A stretch of 64,000 nucleotides of DNA from Pseudoscleropodium purum (lineage: Eukaryota; Streptophyta; Bryopsida; Hypnales; Brachytheciaceae): assembly GCA_963969395.1 (NCBI GenBank), contig OZ017798.1, forward strand, positions 19,956,173 through 20,020,172, in the 5' to 3' direction. Positions 13,031 to 24,110 of this stretch are shown here, one piece after another; position 1 is the stretch's first letter; each line of letters begins with the position of its first letter. The notes under the pieces are model-generated. The model saw nothing but the letters and a program-made list of their open reading frames with translations. It did not search any database and was not told the origin of the DNA. The position numbers and the translations under genes are program-made.

Positions 13031-13415
13031 CCACAATAACCTATAAACCTAGAAATTGCCATGCTAGCTTTGACCTAGCATAAATGATGGAAAATCACTT
13101 CAAATGTCTTGAAACTTCTTCATATTATAAATCATCTTGTCCAATACTTGCATATTATTTTTGACCCAAATCTAAGATATAGTCCAACTTTCCTAGACAT
13201 TTCTCCACTATTGGCTTTCTAACCTTTTCCACAATAATATAAAAATTGCCATAGCTAGCTTTGATTTAACATATATGTCAAACATCACTCCAAATGCCTT
13301 GAAACTTTTCTACAATGTAGATTAGCTAGTCAAATATTCACCTATCAATTTTAACTTAAATCTAAGATACTCTCCAATATTGGTGACATTTTTCTACTAT
13401 TGATCTTTTGCCAAG
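13031..13415 (+). repeat. Diverged two-copy tandem repeat, unit about 198 bp
   Basis: Copy 1 (about 13031-13228) and copy 2 (about 13229-13415) both begin 'ccacaataa'. Both contain 'aaattgccat', 'agctagctttga' or its variant, 'ccttgaaact' or a variant, 'aaatctaagata' and an ending with 'ctactattg'. Identity is perhaps three quarters by eye. Confidence 0.6.
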
Positions 13416-14655
13416 TCAGAACCTCTACACCCTTGTTGTATTTTGTGCACAACTAGTAGGTACCGTATCCATTGTGGCCAAGTTTTTAATATAAGATAGA
13501 AAATAAATGAAAGAAATTAAAAAGAATTCCCTACCAATTTCATAGCACTATCATAAAAATTTAAAAAGAGTAAAGATCCTAAATATATCCTTCTTGGTTG
13601 CCTTAAATTCCAAACACCTCTTCTTTGAAGCTTCATATTTGCTTCTCTATATTAGATCAAAATCTAAAAATTCATTACATAATAGATCAACTATCTGAAA
13701 ATTCATATCCAAAGTTTTTTTTATCACATACGTTATAAAAAAGTAGCCAACCACAATCCTAGGCAACTAGCTAGTAGCTAATTATAACCGACCCTAACAT
13801 CGATTACAAACCAACTCATAATCAATTAACAAATAACAAGAATATTTAACAAGAATTTCCAACACTATAACGTTGCCCACATCCATGCTTGTTGTGCCAC
13901 CTTATAACCCTAGAAACAATGCATTATAGTCTCTAGGTCCCTAGTAGGACACATAAATAATTGATGTCCACATTATCAATAACCTTGCCACAACACTAAA
14001 TTACATAGAAGATAGCACACTTGCCTACTAACATTTGATCTGACATGGCTTGTATGCCCCCTCCCCCCCCAATGTATAGTTGAATAGTTTGAATTGGGCA
14101 CTTTAGCCTTTATTTCGATCCCACTTCAAGTGACTACCAAGAAGAAAAAGCAAATGAAATGAAAAACATTGTTTACAATCATTCCCCTCCAAAAATGGTC
14201 GATCTTAACAATGCTCTTAACAATGCTCCAACATTGAAGTTGCTTGTTGATTTTTGAGTGAAGGTCTTAAGCTTTAATCCCTAATGATCCAAAGGGGGTA
14301 TACTTTCAAAATAGTTCAAAACTATCAAGAACTTGAGCATTTTTTTTTCTCATTTTTTCTTGGAATTGGATAAAATGTAACCATAGGATCTTGAAATCCA
14401 CATTGAGAGTGAGCACCTAAAAAAATTCAGATTATTTGATTGCATCGTTTAGGAGATATTTAAGTTTGAAGTTTTATTTGGGTCAATGGAAATATAGGGC
14501 AATGCACTTTGAAAAAGCATATCTTTGTAAGAATATTTCAAAATGACTTATATTTGTGCTCAATGAAAGACAAGAGAGTTGAAAATGTACATGTAAGAAT
14601 TTCACAACATTTCAAGCATTTTTCAATTCATAGTGGAGCTTGCAATGCATGGTGG
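13416..14655. other. AT-rich sequence without a gene
   Basis: Nothing coding was recognised. A C-rich run lies at 14056-14071. The sequence from about 14270 to 14655 shares words with the 0.9-kb element families but has no clean ends. Confidence 0.3.
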
Positions 14656-14659
14656 TCAA

Positions 14660-15593
14660 CTAGCCCTTAAAGGTCCAAATTGCATTTTTTGGCAACATAA
14701 CGATTTTGGGCAGCTCACTACAAATGAAGTTTTTAGTTTTTTTTGCTGAAATTTTCACACAACATGTGCCCAAGGAGTAGCTTAAAGGCCCAGAAAATTT
14801 TCATAACTTTTGACCACATGATTCAAAAATTATTGCATGATATGTAATTTTCAATGCTTGACAAGCAGCCAAAAAATTTCTTAAGAAATCACTTTTTTCA
14901 AAAATAAAAATTTGAAAATGATTTTCTAGATTTATATATATGTGAAAAACTTTAAATCATTCCATTCTGATTTACAAAATGAAAGTTATGAGGTGTTTTA
15001 GTTTGCAGATAGTCATAGATTCCCTACTCAAAAATAAAGTTTGGAGTCTTTTATTTAACTCAGTTTTTAATATTTTTTGAAAAAATAAAAACATGTGATG
15101 TAGATTGCTTATTACTACATTACCACCTTTTGGATTGGATTTTTTCAATTCCATTATTAAATTCTTAACAATTTAGTGTTTTGAATCATTTTGTACTTCT
15201 TTCTATTTACTATTTTTTTCCTATATGTTGTGCAATTCCAAATGATCTAAAATTTTTTAAGCATGTAGCCACCTTGATTTGAAGAATGAATCCAAAGAAG
15301 CACCACCATTTTGTACATTTTTTCCATACAAATGTGACCTTGTAAAGTGCAGCTGTCCGTATTTTCACAGGGCCCAAAAAATGATTTTTGTCACTTCAAA
15401 CGTTAATATCTTGCAATCTACATAGCGGAAAATTCTGAAATTTTTTTCACATCTTTTCAAACTAGTTTACTACAAGAACCTATGGTTACATGTATCCAAA
15501 ATTGTTTTTCATCTAAAATTTGATGCTTGTATTAGAAATGGCAGTTTTGGAGTGTTTTTGGTGAAAGCATAGTCTCGGACCTTTAGGGGCTAG
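14660..15593 (+). mobile_element. Family A element, complete copy A1 (0.93 kb TIR element)
   Basis: The left terminus CTAGCCCTTAAAGGTCC (14660-14676) is the inverted complement of the right terminus GGACCTTTAGGGGCTAG (15577-15593), with one C/T mismatch. Flanks are TCAA on the left (14656-14659) and TCAT on the right (15594-15597). Internal landmarks shared with other family A copies are 'gggcagctcac' (about 14710), 'tttatttaact' (about 15050), 'taacaatttag' (about 15167), 'aatatcttgcaatctac' (about 15405) and 'atggcagttttg' (about 15540). It has no coding capacity, so it is a non-autonomous DNA transposon. Confidence 0.8.
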
Positions 15594-16530
15594 TCATTGA
15601 AATGATAGTGTGTAAAAATAAATAAAAATGGGACACTTGTCTTCTCCTTGAACTCCTTGGATCTGTCTTTTTTGAGGTGAATCCAACCTTTTTGAGGTGG
15701 GCATGAATCACATTGGTTGGCTGACTTTTTAGTCCATGTTCAAACCAAAACGAGTTGTAAACTACACTAAGTTTATACCACTTAACTTTGAAAAATTCCA
15801 CAAGCCAGAGTTTAGCTTAGAATTTGATGAAACTATCACCACTAGACCACTAGATTCATAAGGCAGTTTATTTTTTAGGATGGACTTTCCATTTTTTCAA
15901 ATCAAAATTTGAGAATGGAAAGCTCAAAAAACCGGAGCAGATACCAGAAAATGACCTCGACTGAATAGCTTGTTACATTCCTCTTGTTCAGCCCACCTGA
16001 TCCCTAACTCATCTCACTGCACCATCCCAATCTCCCCCCCTGCCCCATTGCTCATCCAATGCCTGCTTGACTTGAGCTTGTAGACTTCCAATCTATGCTC
16101 AGAAGGAACCGTCTGTTAGTTCAAAGTTATCTGGTGGAATTAGTAAGAAACCCAGTTGCAATTTGATAACATCAGCAAAAATTTGGTGAAAAAATCCATA
16201 ATTTTGAGTAAAAAATAGAAAGAAGAACTGGACGCACTACTTGAATAAATGATTCAATATGGGAATTGAAGGAAAGTTGCCGCTAATTCTTAAAAAACTT
16301 CATGAATGGTGGTTCCAATCTAAAACTAGTTCACAATATTGAACAAGTTTTGGATGGATGCTTCTTTAAGGATGAATGAGGTATCTTCTTCATGTTGGAC
16401 AATGGTCTTGCCAATGGGTGGATCAGTGTCCAACACACATAACCAAGCATACAATGGTCTTTTCCATGCTAGGAAGACATTATGCTTTGTTAAATACTTG
16501 GGAGGGACGTTCAATTAATTCAAGGGTTGG
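15594..16530. other. Less AT-rich unique-looking sequence
   Basis: The region is visibly richer in G+C than its surroundings and lacks the abundant A/B repeats. Short frames on the - strand (15583-15801 and 16326-16514) look partly protein-like but have no recognised domain. I cannot support a gene. Confidence 0.25.
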
Positions 16531-16975
16531 CATTGGCTCAGGGTTGACAGGACGTCCGGACGCGGACACTGTGTCCGCCTGTCCCCCGTCCGCCCCGTCC
16601 GCCCGATTACGGCTGTCCGATCGATGCACGGATTGATCTGGTCCGCACGATCTGGGCGTCCGCCTCGGGCGGGCGGTCCGTCTGCCCCGCCCGTCCGCTT
16701 TCCGACGGCGGTCGGGACGCTGTGTCCGCTAGCGTCCGTGCGTCCGGAAAACGGACGCTATTTTGGGGCGGACGTTGAAATTCGTCAACCCTGCATTGGC
16801 TAAAGAATCCTATAAGATAATTTTGTTCATTATAGGAATGCCTTTTCAAAGATGCAAAATAGCCCCTAGATCATTAGTAAACAATGTTTTATTCTAGGAA
16901 GGTATTGTATATTGCTAGATGCCTAGGAGGACTTAGCTTATCAATTAATTCAAGGATTGGGGTTGGTTGAGGAAC
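16441..16975 (+). repeat. Local tandem duplication interrupted by the hAT MITE
   Basis: The phrase 'tcaattaattcaagg.ttgg' occurs at 16511-16530 and again at about 16939-16958, with diverged matching sequence before each (gctaggaag/tctaggaag). Subtracting the MITE and its duplication, the unit is about 165 bp. The MITE sits at the end of the first copy. Confidence 0.45.
16539..16793 (+). mobile_element. GC-rich hAT-type MITE, copy 1 (255 bp)
   Basis: The terminal inverted repeats are CAGGGTTGAC at 16539-16548 and its complement GTCAACCCTG at 16784-16793. A perfect 8-bp target duplication, CATTGGCT, lies at 16531-16538 and 16794-16801. An 8-bp duplication with C(A/T)G-type termini is typical of the hAT superfamily. 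The interior is packed with GTCCG and CGGAC words and CpG dinucleotides and is around 60 % G+C, in sharp contrast to its surroundings. Open frames crossing it (+ 16376-16636 and - 16607-16849) are by-products of this composition. Confidence 0.93.
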
Positions 16976-16992
16976 CAATAGAAGAATTAAAA

Positions 16993-17012
16993 CACATGGA
17001 CAATTTCCATTG
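16993..17012 (+). repeat. Short dispersed repeat
   Basis: The 20-base word cacatggacaatttccattg recurs exactly at 56760-56779, in both cases followed by an A-rich stretch and 'agaactag'. Weaker versions are seen near 17447 and 39457. It may be the tail of a retroposon family. Confidence 0.5.
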
Positions 17013-17019
17013 AAAAGGA

Positions 17020-18356
17020 GGGAGAGTACAAAGAACTAGAGGATCTCATCCTTGGCAGAAATTTCTTACATTTTCAACAACTAAAACAAAGGAACAAAAC
17101 AAATAGACACAAAGTCGTACTCATCTGAGCATGAATCAATGCAAGATACTAAATCCTGTCATGAAGTAGGACCAATAGGATAATTTTTGGGCTCTTTGGG
17201 ATAAAAAAAAAAAAAAATCAAAAAAACTATTGTGAGCCATGTCTAGGGGATGTTCTAACCTCACCTAACTAATTTGGAGTCATCGATTGCAAATATGAAT
17301 TCAAAATTTGCAAAAAGTAAAAAGTTCTTGCATTCTCTCTTGGGGTAAATCTAACATGCTGGGCCCACTTTGTAGCCAGAATTTAACATCCCGCTGAATC
17401 ACCCCTAAAGGCCAGGCAGAAAGTATTTATTTTTCATTTATTTTTTGAAACAACTGGACAATTTCCGTTTTTATTTTTATTTTTGAAACACATCAATGCA
17501 CAATGATCCTCGATGGTTTCAAGGATGCAAAAGAGACCCCACCTGCCACATTGGTAAATAATGCCATGGAAGGCTGAAATCACTCTGTTTTATAACCATT
17601 GAATTGAGTGTCTCAGCGATGATTAGGAACAGGTACTGTATGGGGCCAGGGGATGTACTGTAAAATTCAATTTACAAAAGGATATGGCTCCAGCCTATCA
17701 AATTATTGCCAACATGTTTTTTTGGTTTTGGTTTTGTTTTGACACAAATTGACAAAAGTTCAATTGTACAGAAAAAAAGAGAACAAGTACAACCAGTCCA
17801 GCCCATAACTTGTAATGTTCACCACCATGGCATGATTCCATTGGCTCCAAATTATGTCTCTTTTCAGTTGACATTATGTACGTTATTTCTATAATTTGCA
17901 TCTTTTCCCCTTTTTGCATGTGTTTAGCACGATGGCAAGGGGAGTGGAAGGTAGACTTTTGATTAATTGATTAATTAAAATTATAAGATTGTCCAAATAA
18001 GCTACTGGCTGGGCAGCACATCTAAGAAATCCACCTGATAGATTTTCTGGGGATATATTAACTTATTTATAATCAGGAATACAATATATTTAAGCATGAA
18101 ATGGAACACCATGAAAATAGCCTGTAAGTTAGGACTTGCTGCAACAAAATTTAGGCACCAGATGAGGTCAAATATGCAGCTCCACCAATGTTCAGTTTCA
18201 CCCTGAAATCATGGTCAGGACAGGGCATTCAAATGAATGTCTATTTTTTTTTAAACAAATGGAAAAGTTCCATTTTCTTTGGCTTTTTGTCTGCTAAATA
18301 TTGACAGTCAAGTGGTCAACCTTCACTTCAGTTCACAGCAGTTTAGCTGTGCTCAG
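17020..18356. other. Less AT-rich sequence without a supported gene
   Basis: Composition resembles 15.6-16.5 kb. No continuous protein-like frame, splice structure or RNA gene was recognised. Poly-A runs occur at about 17203-17220. Confidence 0.25.
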
Positions 18357-18377
18357 TGCCAAGTTTTCCTACACTAT

Positions 18378-18930
18378 ACACTAAAACTTGCCTGCCACCC
18401 CAGTTTCCCATTAGTTCCCCCCTCCTCTCTCAAAAAGTTTGTGAGCCGTTGATTTTTTTGAAAAAAAATGCTTACCCTCAAAATTGACGTTGATTTCTCA
18501 AAAAATCATAAGATGTTGATCTTGTGAAATTTAATCTGAGCCATTCAAATATAAAATACAAATACTGAATACGAATATGAGTACGGGTATTGGATACGAG
18601 TACTAAATACGTGTACTAAATATGGATATTGAATACGGGTACTGAATACGGATATTGAATATGGATACTAAATACAGATACAATATTGGATATGGGATCA
18701 ATTGTCCCATATTGTTTGTCAAGAACTTTGATTCTAAAGATTACAAGAGGGGGTGGGGGTGAAGGGGGGTGAGATAAAAAAATTTAAATCAAATTCTAAA
18801 TGATAGGTGGGGGTGAGTGTGGGTGGTAAAATAAAAAAATTTAAATAAAAATTGAGGGGGGGAGTGCATAATGACACAAAGTATCACTATACACCTTGAG
18901 TGCCTAATAACTACATTCACATTTTTTTTA
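18378..18930 (+). mobile_element. Family D repeat, copy D2, flanked by a 21-bp direct repeat
   Basis: An exact 21-bp direct repeat (TGCCAAGT...ACACTAT) occurs at 18357-18377 and 18931-18951 and brackets this copy of family D. The internal sequence matches 5620-6098. The last bases before the second direct repeat are a T-run (about 18922-18929). Long target duplications with a homopolymer tail are typical of LINE/SINE-type retroposition. Part of the direct repeat (actat) also matches the element start, so the true duplication may be about 17 bp. No coding region is seen. Confidence 0.65.
18550..18690 (+). repeat. Degenerate 12-bp minisatellite inside family D
   Basis: About eleven imperfect units of the type (t)actgaatacgg / tattgaatacgg follow one another. 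The complementary type (tatccgtatcc) is at 5095-5250, a shorter version at 5800-5890, and related arrays at 47440-47540. Confidence 0.7.
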
Positions 18931-19206
18931 TGCCAAGTTTTCCTACACTATGCATCTTACTAGTGGAAAGTTCCATCACCACAAAATTAGCATCCCTACT
19001 CAAAAAAATTGTGGAAATTTGAACAATACAATGATATTTGAGCTTGCACTAAACTTATTGTATGTGAACTATAAATAGTGTGACTTTGATAAATTAGTTG
19101 TTTTAAGAAAATGAGGATTGCATTTCAAAGTGAAGTCAAAGGTTTTGGGGAAATCACTTAGTAAAAAGAAGAAGATACCAAAAAAACCACACTGTGCTTT
19201 TGTTAG

Positions 19207-20477
19207 AGCATCGTCACTACTTGCACTGGAATTGACTACAACAACAATTGACGGTGAGGAACTTACTGCTATATCAAGTGTGGCGCATATGCTTTTAAAG
19301 TTTTTAAAAGTTCATGACATTGGATATTATTTTTAAGTTATCAAGATAGTGTTGTAATTGTGATATTTGAGTGGTACAATGAAACTACTTATAATCATAA
19401 ATATTTAGATTATAGATGAAAAAACATCAAATCATCTAAAGGTATAGTCACACATGGTCTTATGTAACATATGTTCTTACAAGATAATAATAGGTGTTTA
19501 AGAAAAAAAAATTGGGATTAAAGGCAATGACTTCTACTAAGCCAGATCTAAGAAATGAGGATTGTGAATAGTAATGGAGGGAACCCTGTTGTTCACATAT
19601 GGGATTATATTTTTGTAAATTACTTGCCATGTCTGATTTGACAACCTCATCTCAATTGAGCAATCACATTTGACAAGACCATTTGTTAAAGTAAGAACGC
19701 ATGGACCCACCCTAGTTGTCTCCTTGCCATGACAATGTCTTCTTGAGCAATCCGTATTGTTGCCTTCTTCTTGCATTTGTGCTCCTGCTACTCTGAAATG
19801 TGTAGTGCGATTTGTGTTTGAAGCTTGTTTTCATCATTTTTACCTGCACCATTGCTGCTTGGGTAAAGCAAGGAGGATGTTGTCTTTTGTGTGCCTTTCT
19901 TCTTCACCATCTGTGAATTTGCAAAGGAAGACGGAGTTGGCGTCGAAGGAAGACATTGTTGGAAGAAAGAATTTTTCTTCCATCGCTTTAAAGTTACCAG
20001 ATATGCTCCACTTCCCTTCGCCTCACAACCATTCCCTCTTTTGTCATGACAATTGTGTTTTCATTTTGTTGATTATTGTTGGTTTCTTTTGAGTTTCTCA
20101 ATTTTTGTTTGCAAATTCATTTTGTTGCCACATGATTATGGCCCGACTAATAGGGTTTTACAAAGATGAAACTCACCTTCTGGTCTTCTTCAATGTAGTT
20201 TTTTGTTGTCGTTCATGATTGCTGCAAGGTTTGACTATGTATCGCTATCTTGTGATTGGAAGGACAGTATTTGGAAGTCTTCACCATCGTCTACCAAAAA
20301 CAGATGAATTACAACCCTAATTTCAATTCTCTTGCCACTTTCTCCCTGCTTCCTTTTGAAATTGACTGTTTGAAAATTCTTCCTATCATGTGCCATTGTA
20401 GTCACTGATCCCTGTAATTTTTATTGTGAATGTTTGTTGTGTAGCTTTGATTAAAAGTGGGCATAGATTTCTTGGCT
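19207..20477. other. Harbinger 5' region without a recognised gene
   Basis: This lies between the left terminus and the transposase. A 111-codon + frame at 19757-20092 is rich in Cys, Phe and Ser and does not resemble a known domain. It is probably untranslated leader or intron of the element. Confidence 0.35.
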
Positions 20478-21722
20478 ATGCCAACGGAAATCATGGTAGT
20501 GGTGTCCACTGTCTTTTTTTTTCTTTTGTCTTCAAGTTGGGCAATGGATCTTCTTCATGCTCATAATCTTGAAAATGATGAGAACCTTCCACTGCAAATC
20601 ATATCAGAGGCATCACTAGAACCTTCTTTTGACATGGAAGCTATGACTCGAGCTGCTCTGCATTGTTTCAGAGTATGCAATTTTGTTGCCCTCCTTGAGG
20701 ATGATCTTGGCTATTAGATGAAGTCTAGATTGACAACTTGGTTCTCTCGGTTTCTTCTAGATCAATACAATAATGAATATTGGGTGACCATGTTCTATAT
20801 AACCAAATCAACCGTATTCAATTTGGCCGAAATCCTAAAGCTTGTAGTGGAGAAAAAAACACCAAGTACTGCTTGTCCATTCCTGTGGTAGTTCAAGTCG
20901 CTTGTATATTATTCAAACTTACTCACAGTGCAAGCTTATTCATTTGCAGCAAAATGTTTGCTATAGGTAGGAGCACGGTCTCATTGGTATTGTGGGAAGT
21001 AGTCCAAGCAATCAACGTGGCTCTTCAATCAGAATTGTTTGGCCATCGAGGAACAAGGTGCTGGAAATTGAAGTTGGCTTCCAACAACTTTGTGGGCTTC
21101 CAAGGTCCTTGGTGCAATAGATGGTATGCATATCACAATCAGTAAACCACGCCAGAGTCCAACTGATTATTTTTATTTTAAATCAAGGGGCTACTCTCTG
21201 AATTGTCAAGCGGTAGTTGATAGTAATAAGCGTTTTCTGAATTTTTTCCTTGGAATGCCTAGCTCTACTAATGACTCTCATGTTCTTTGTCAGTCATCGT
21301 TATATCAAAGAGGAATGCACAACTCTTTGTCGAATTCTACATTGTCTTTCCAAGGATTTTTTCCCTACTTGCTTATAGACTTGGGATATCTTTTATTGCC
21401 TTAGGTTATGGTGCTACACAAGGGTTTCAAAAACTTGACTGTAGCCGATACTCTCTTCAACAAGATGATGCACTGAGGTTATAAAATAGTAAAGAATGTA
21501 TTTGTCATTTTGAAGCAGACATTCCACGAGTTGTTGGTGAAATCAGATTTATTAGTTACATTTCTACCTGATGTCATTATATGTTGCTTGATACTCTACA
21601 ACATGTCATTGGGGCAATCTCATGAAGATGTAGAGAAGCTTTTCCATGTGCTCCGAACAAAGGGTTTGCCTGATCCAGATGCAAATGAACTAGTTGTAGT
21701 AGATGCTGATGAGGGGGGGTGA
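20478..21722 (+). pseudogene. PIF/Harbinger DDE transposase, inactivated
   Basis: In order along the strand: an N-terminal region; a segment with TWFSRFLLDQYNNEYW; a helix-turn-helix-like part with CSKMFAIGRSTVS; the DDE core with GAIDGMH (first Asp at 21120-21122), DYFYFKSRGYSLNCQAVVDS and MPSSTNDSHVL (second Asp at 21273-21275); and the C-terminal part with ILKQTFHELL and DVIICCLILYN. These are hallmarks of plant PIF/Harbinger transposases (DDE_4 nuclease). The frame is broken at 20715-20717 (TAG), near 20855 (frameshift at an A-run), near 21105 (frameshift), and at 21402-21404 and 21474-21476 (stops). At 21492-21494 the codon where the family has the third catalytic residue, Glu, reads Lys (AAG). 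The protein cannot be made or be active. The start is an estimate. Confidence 0.9.
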
Positions 21723-22237
21723 GATGAAGTGGTTCAACTTGGGGGCACAAAGAAGAGGCAACAACTTGGTGTCTTCCTTGCTGTGCAACGCAACGTTGCC
21801 TTCTAGAATGTGCAGGTGAAATTTCCTCTACTTCTCCTAATCTTTCATGAATTTCCATTTGATTTTCAACATGCATTGCATTCCAACTAGACATTCCATG
21901 AGCTAATGAAAATGAAACATATTGCATTGTGATTGGAATTAGACGATAGAATTGAACATTTCATTTCTCATGACAATGGTAGTTGCATTTCATTTCTTCA
22001 CTATAGTTGCATATCTTCTTTGCAGGTGCACATTATATTTCACCACTAAGTGTTGTTTAGATTAGGCTTCCCACCTATAGTGTCAACATTCCCAGACTGT
22101 GGGGTTGTGTTTGGTAATGGAGGGTCATCTAGTGGCACCGAGACCTCTTTTGTTACAAATGGAGGGGCCACTTGTGGCCCACTTCCAACTGCCTTTCCAT
22201 TCGGGAAGCGCAACCCCATACTTAACACAAATGACAA

Positions 22238-23347
22238 CTAAAACAAGCATTGCACTACTTTGCTTTGCTTCAAAATGGCTAGCCTAGCATTCTCATTGGC
22301 AATGCAACTACTTTCATGAAGTTTGAGGTCTTTCTCTCGTTGGTACTGCATTTGTTTTGTGAACAATCTCAATTGAACCTCTATCTTGGACCGCTCTATG
22401 TCTTCACCTACTTTGGCCATCTCCTGCATTTGACTAGCTAAGACTTTGCCACTTGCTCGTGTACCTTTGACAATCAGGGTGTGTTCTGACAAGCTCTTTC
22501 TCTTGACAACAATGTTGCCTGTACGGTGTTTGGCATTGGATTCTAAAGTGTCACTTGAACTAATGACTTGCGGTGTCACACTTGGAGGAAGCGAAGTTTG
22601 TTGTCTCATTGGTGGAGTGATATTATCGCCAAATTTGGGCACTCCAAATGTTGTGCTATTGCTGTGTCCTTGCATAGACAATGGTATATGTGTACTCATA
22701 TCATTAGTCCCCTCCACTTCTATTGCTATGTCCATAAGGTCCTTCGTCTTGTGTTCACTGTCTCTAACTTGGTCGTCCTCTCATGCCAGTGGTCTTTGAC
22801 TACGATAGTTCCCATCATTAGGGGACAAAAGATCACAAGTATGCGGGGGATGCATACTTGGCTTGTTGCCAAACCATTCATGTATGTTGTAGAAAAGATC
22901 TTGTAAAAATGATCATGGGAGGTCTTCGGTCTTCCATTTGGAGGCTGTGAGATCCCAATGATCAACACCATTCTGGCCAATCCGTGTGAAGAAGTCTGCT
23001 ATGCACTTGTAGTTAGGTACAATTTGATTCCATTTTGTTTTGCATGCTGCAGTATCCCATGCACATCGTGAGAATCCGCACTTCATAACTTATTGGCTTA
23101 CACGTTGCTACTTTCTTGAGTTTGCACTCATCAGGTCCCTTGAATCCGCCATGTCAATCTCTTCCAAATGCATTTCCTATTTGGCATTCACCAAAGCCAT
23201 GACCTCCTATAGCAACCAGTTGGATCCCCGATCTTTCTTGGCATGCTTTGCAGAAACAGAAGTAGTTGTTGATGTAGAAGGAGCAGTCGATTTTGGTGAT
23301 GCAGTTGTTTGCCTAGCGGGAATTGTTATCGTTGGACTACCAGCCAT
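22238..23347 (-). pseudogene. Harbinger-associated Myb/SANT-like protein, inactivated
   Basis: Reading leftwards from an ATG at 23345-23347, one frame runs to 22238 through six stop codons. It contains a Ser/Thr/Ala-rich N-terminus, a RGSNW segment, CKTKWNQIVPNYK, DHWDLTASKW and WFGNKPSMHPPH, then a polar tail with an open 165-codon C-terminal part (22238-22735). That tail holds an acidic/basic, coiled-coil-like stretch near the end (EDIERSKIEVQLRLFTKQM). This matches the Myb/SANT-like DNA-binding protein that accompanies the transposase in PIF/Harbinger elements and brings it to the ends. The stops are 3 TAG, 1 TAA and 2 TGA, each one transition from CAG, CAA, CGA or TGG. Confidence 0.8.
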
Positions 23348-24110
23348 GATGGTACTTCACATTGACACTCATTAGAATTTGTAGCAATTTTGTGAAATAG
23401 AAATTCATTGTGGCATTGGAGTGCTTGTTTGTTGTGTGTAGGTTTGTGTCTTCAAAAGAAATTCTAATCATGGCTTCATTTCGAGAATGAACTTACATGT
23501 TGCTGCAGTAGGGTGACTCCAACTTGTCGCCCCATAGGTAGTAGCATCTAGCAAGTTCTCCATCCTATAATTTCAACAAGTTAAAGTGACCCTATTGCCA
23601 CAATGAATTCTAACATGCAACGTAAGAAATGCAAGACACAAAGTGCACAATGGAAAGTAGATGTAGGAAGTAGAACCTGATTGATCGACGTTGTTGAAGT
23701 TTTTTGTAGTGCTGTTGTAGACAGTAACAATGGGTGCAGAGCGATGGAGTACGTGAACATTGGATTCATTTTTATATGATCAAGTTTCAACTCACTCACC
23801 ACCATCATTTAATGTTGTTTGCATAATTTTAGTAAGCTTGCAGTCTAAACTTCAGGGATGAATCACTTTATAGCTAGTAGTTGGTAATGCAGAGGCGGAG
23901 CTCTTTCCTAATCGTTCGTCTCAGTTGCCATTAACTAAAATCGGTCCTAAATTTCTGAAATCTATGTTTTATGAACTTTGTGTGGTTACATAAAAGCCAA
24001 TCTCTACTCCATAACAATTGCAATGCTTCTTAGTAAATTGCTGCTAACCACCGCTCTTATCATGTGCCAAGTGGGCGTCCAATTAGGCTTGGTATTCAAT
24101 GATGCTCCTA

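Larger units (their letters stand above)
19206..24107 (+). mobile_element. Decayed PIF/Harbinger transposon (about 4.9 kb)
   Basis: The left end GAGCATCGTC (19206-19215) and right end ATGATGCTC (24099-24107) are imperfect inverted repeats of the GAGCATC type known from plant Tourist/Harbinger elements. The adjoining triplets TTA (19203-19205) and CTA (24108-24110) fit a 3-bp TWA-type duplication with one C/T change. Between them lie the two genes expected of this superfamily: a DDE transposase and a Myb/SANT-like protein, on opposite strands and convergent. The length is normal for an autonomous member. The inner ends agree over only about nine bases, so the exact boundaries are less certain than the gene content. 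Confidence 0.7.

Noticed and set aside
16376..16849. Open frames on both strands across the GC-rich MITE
   Set aside because: They exist because GC-rich DNA has few stop codons. The sequence is a delimited element with terminal repeats and a target duplication.
18550..18690. Regularly spaced short repeats as a possible CRISPR-like array
   Set aside because: Units are contiguous and degenerate 12-mers without spacers, inside a dispersed plant-type repeat.
22446..22906. + strand frames of 117 and 112 codons
   Set aside because: They are antisense to the Myb/SANT-like gene, whose - strand frame is continuous with recognisable domain sequence.
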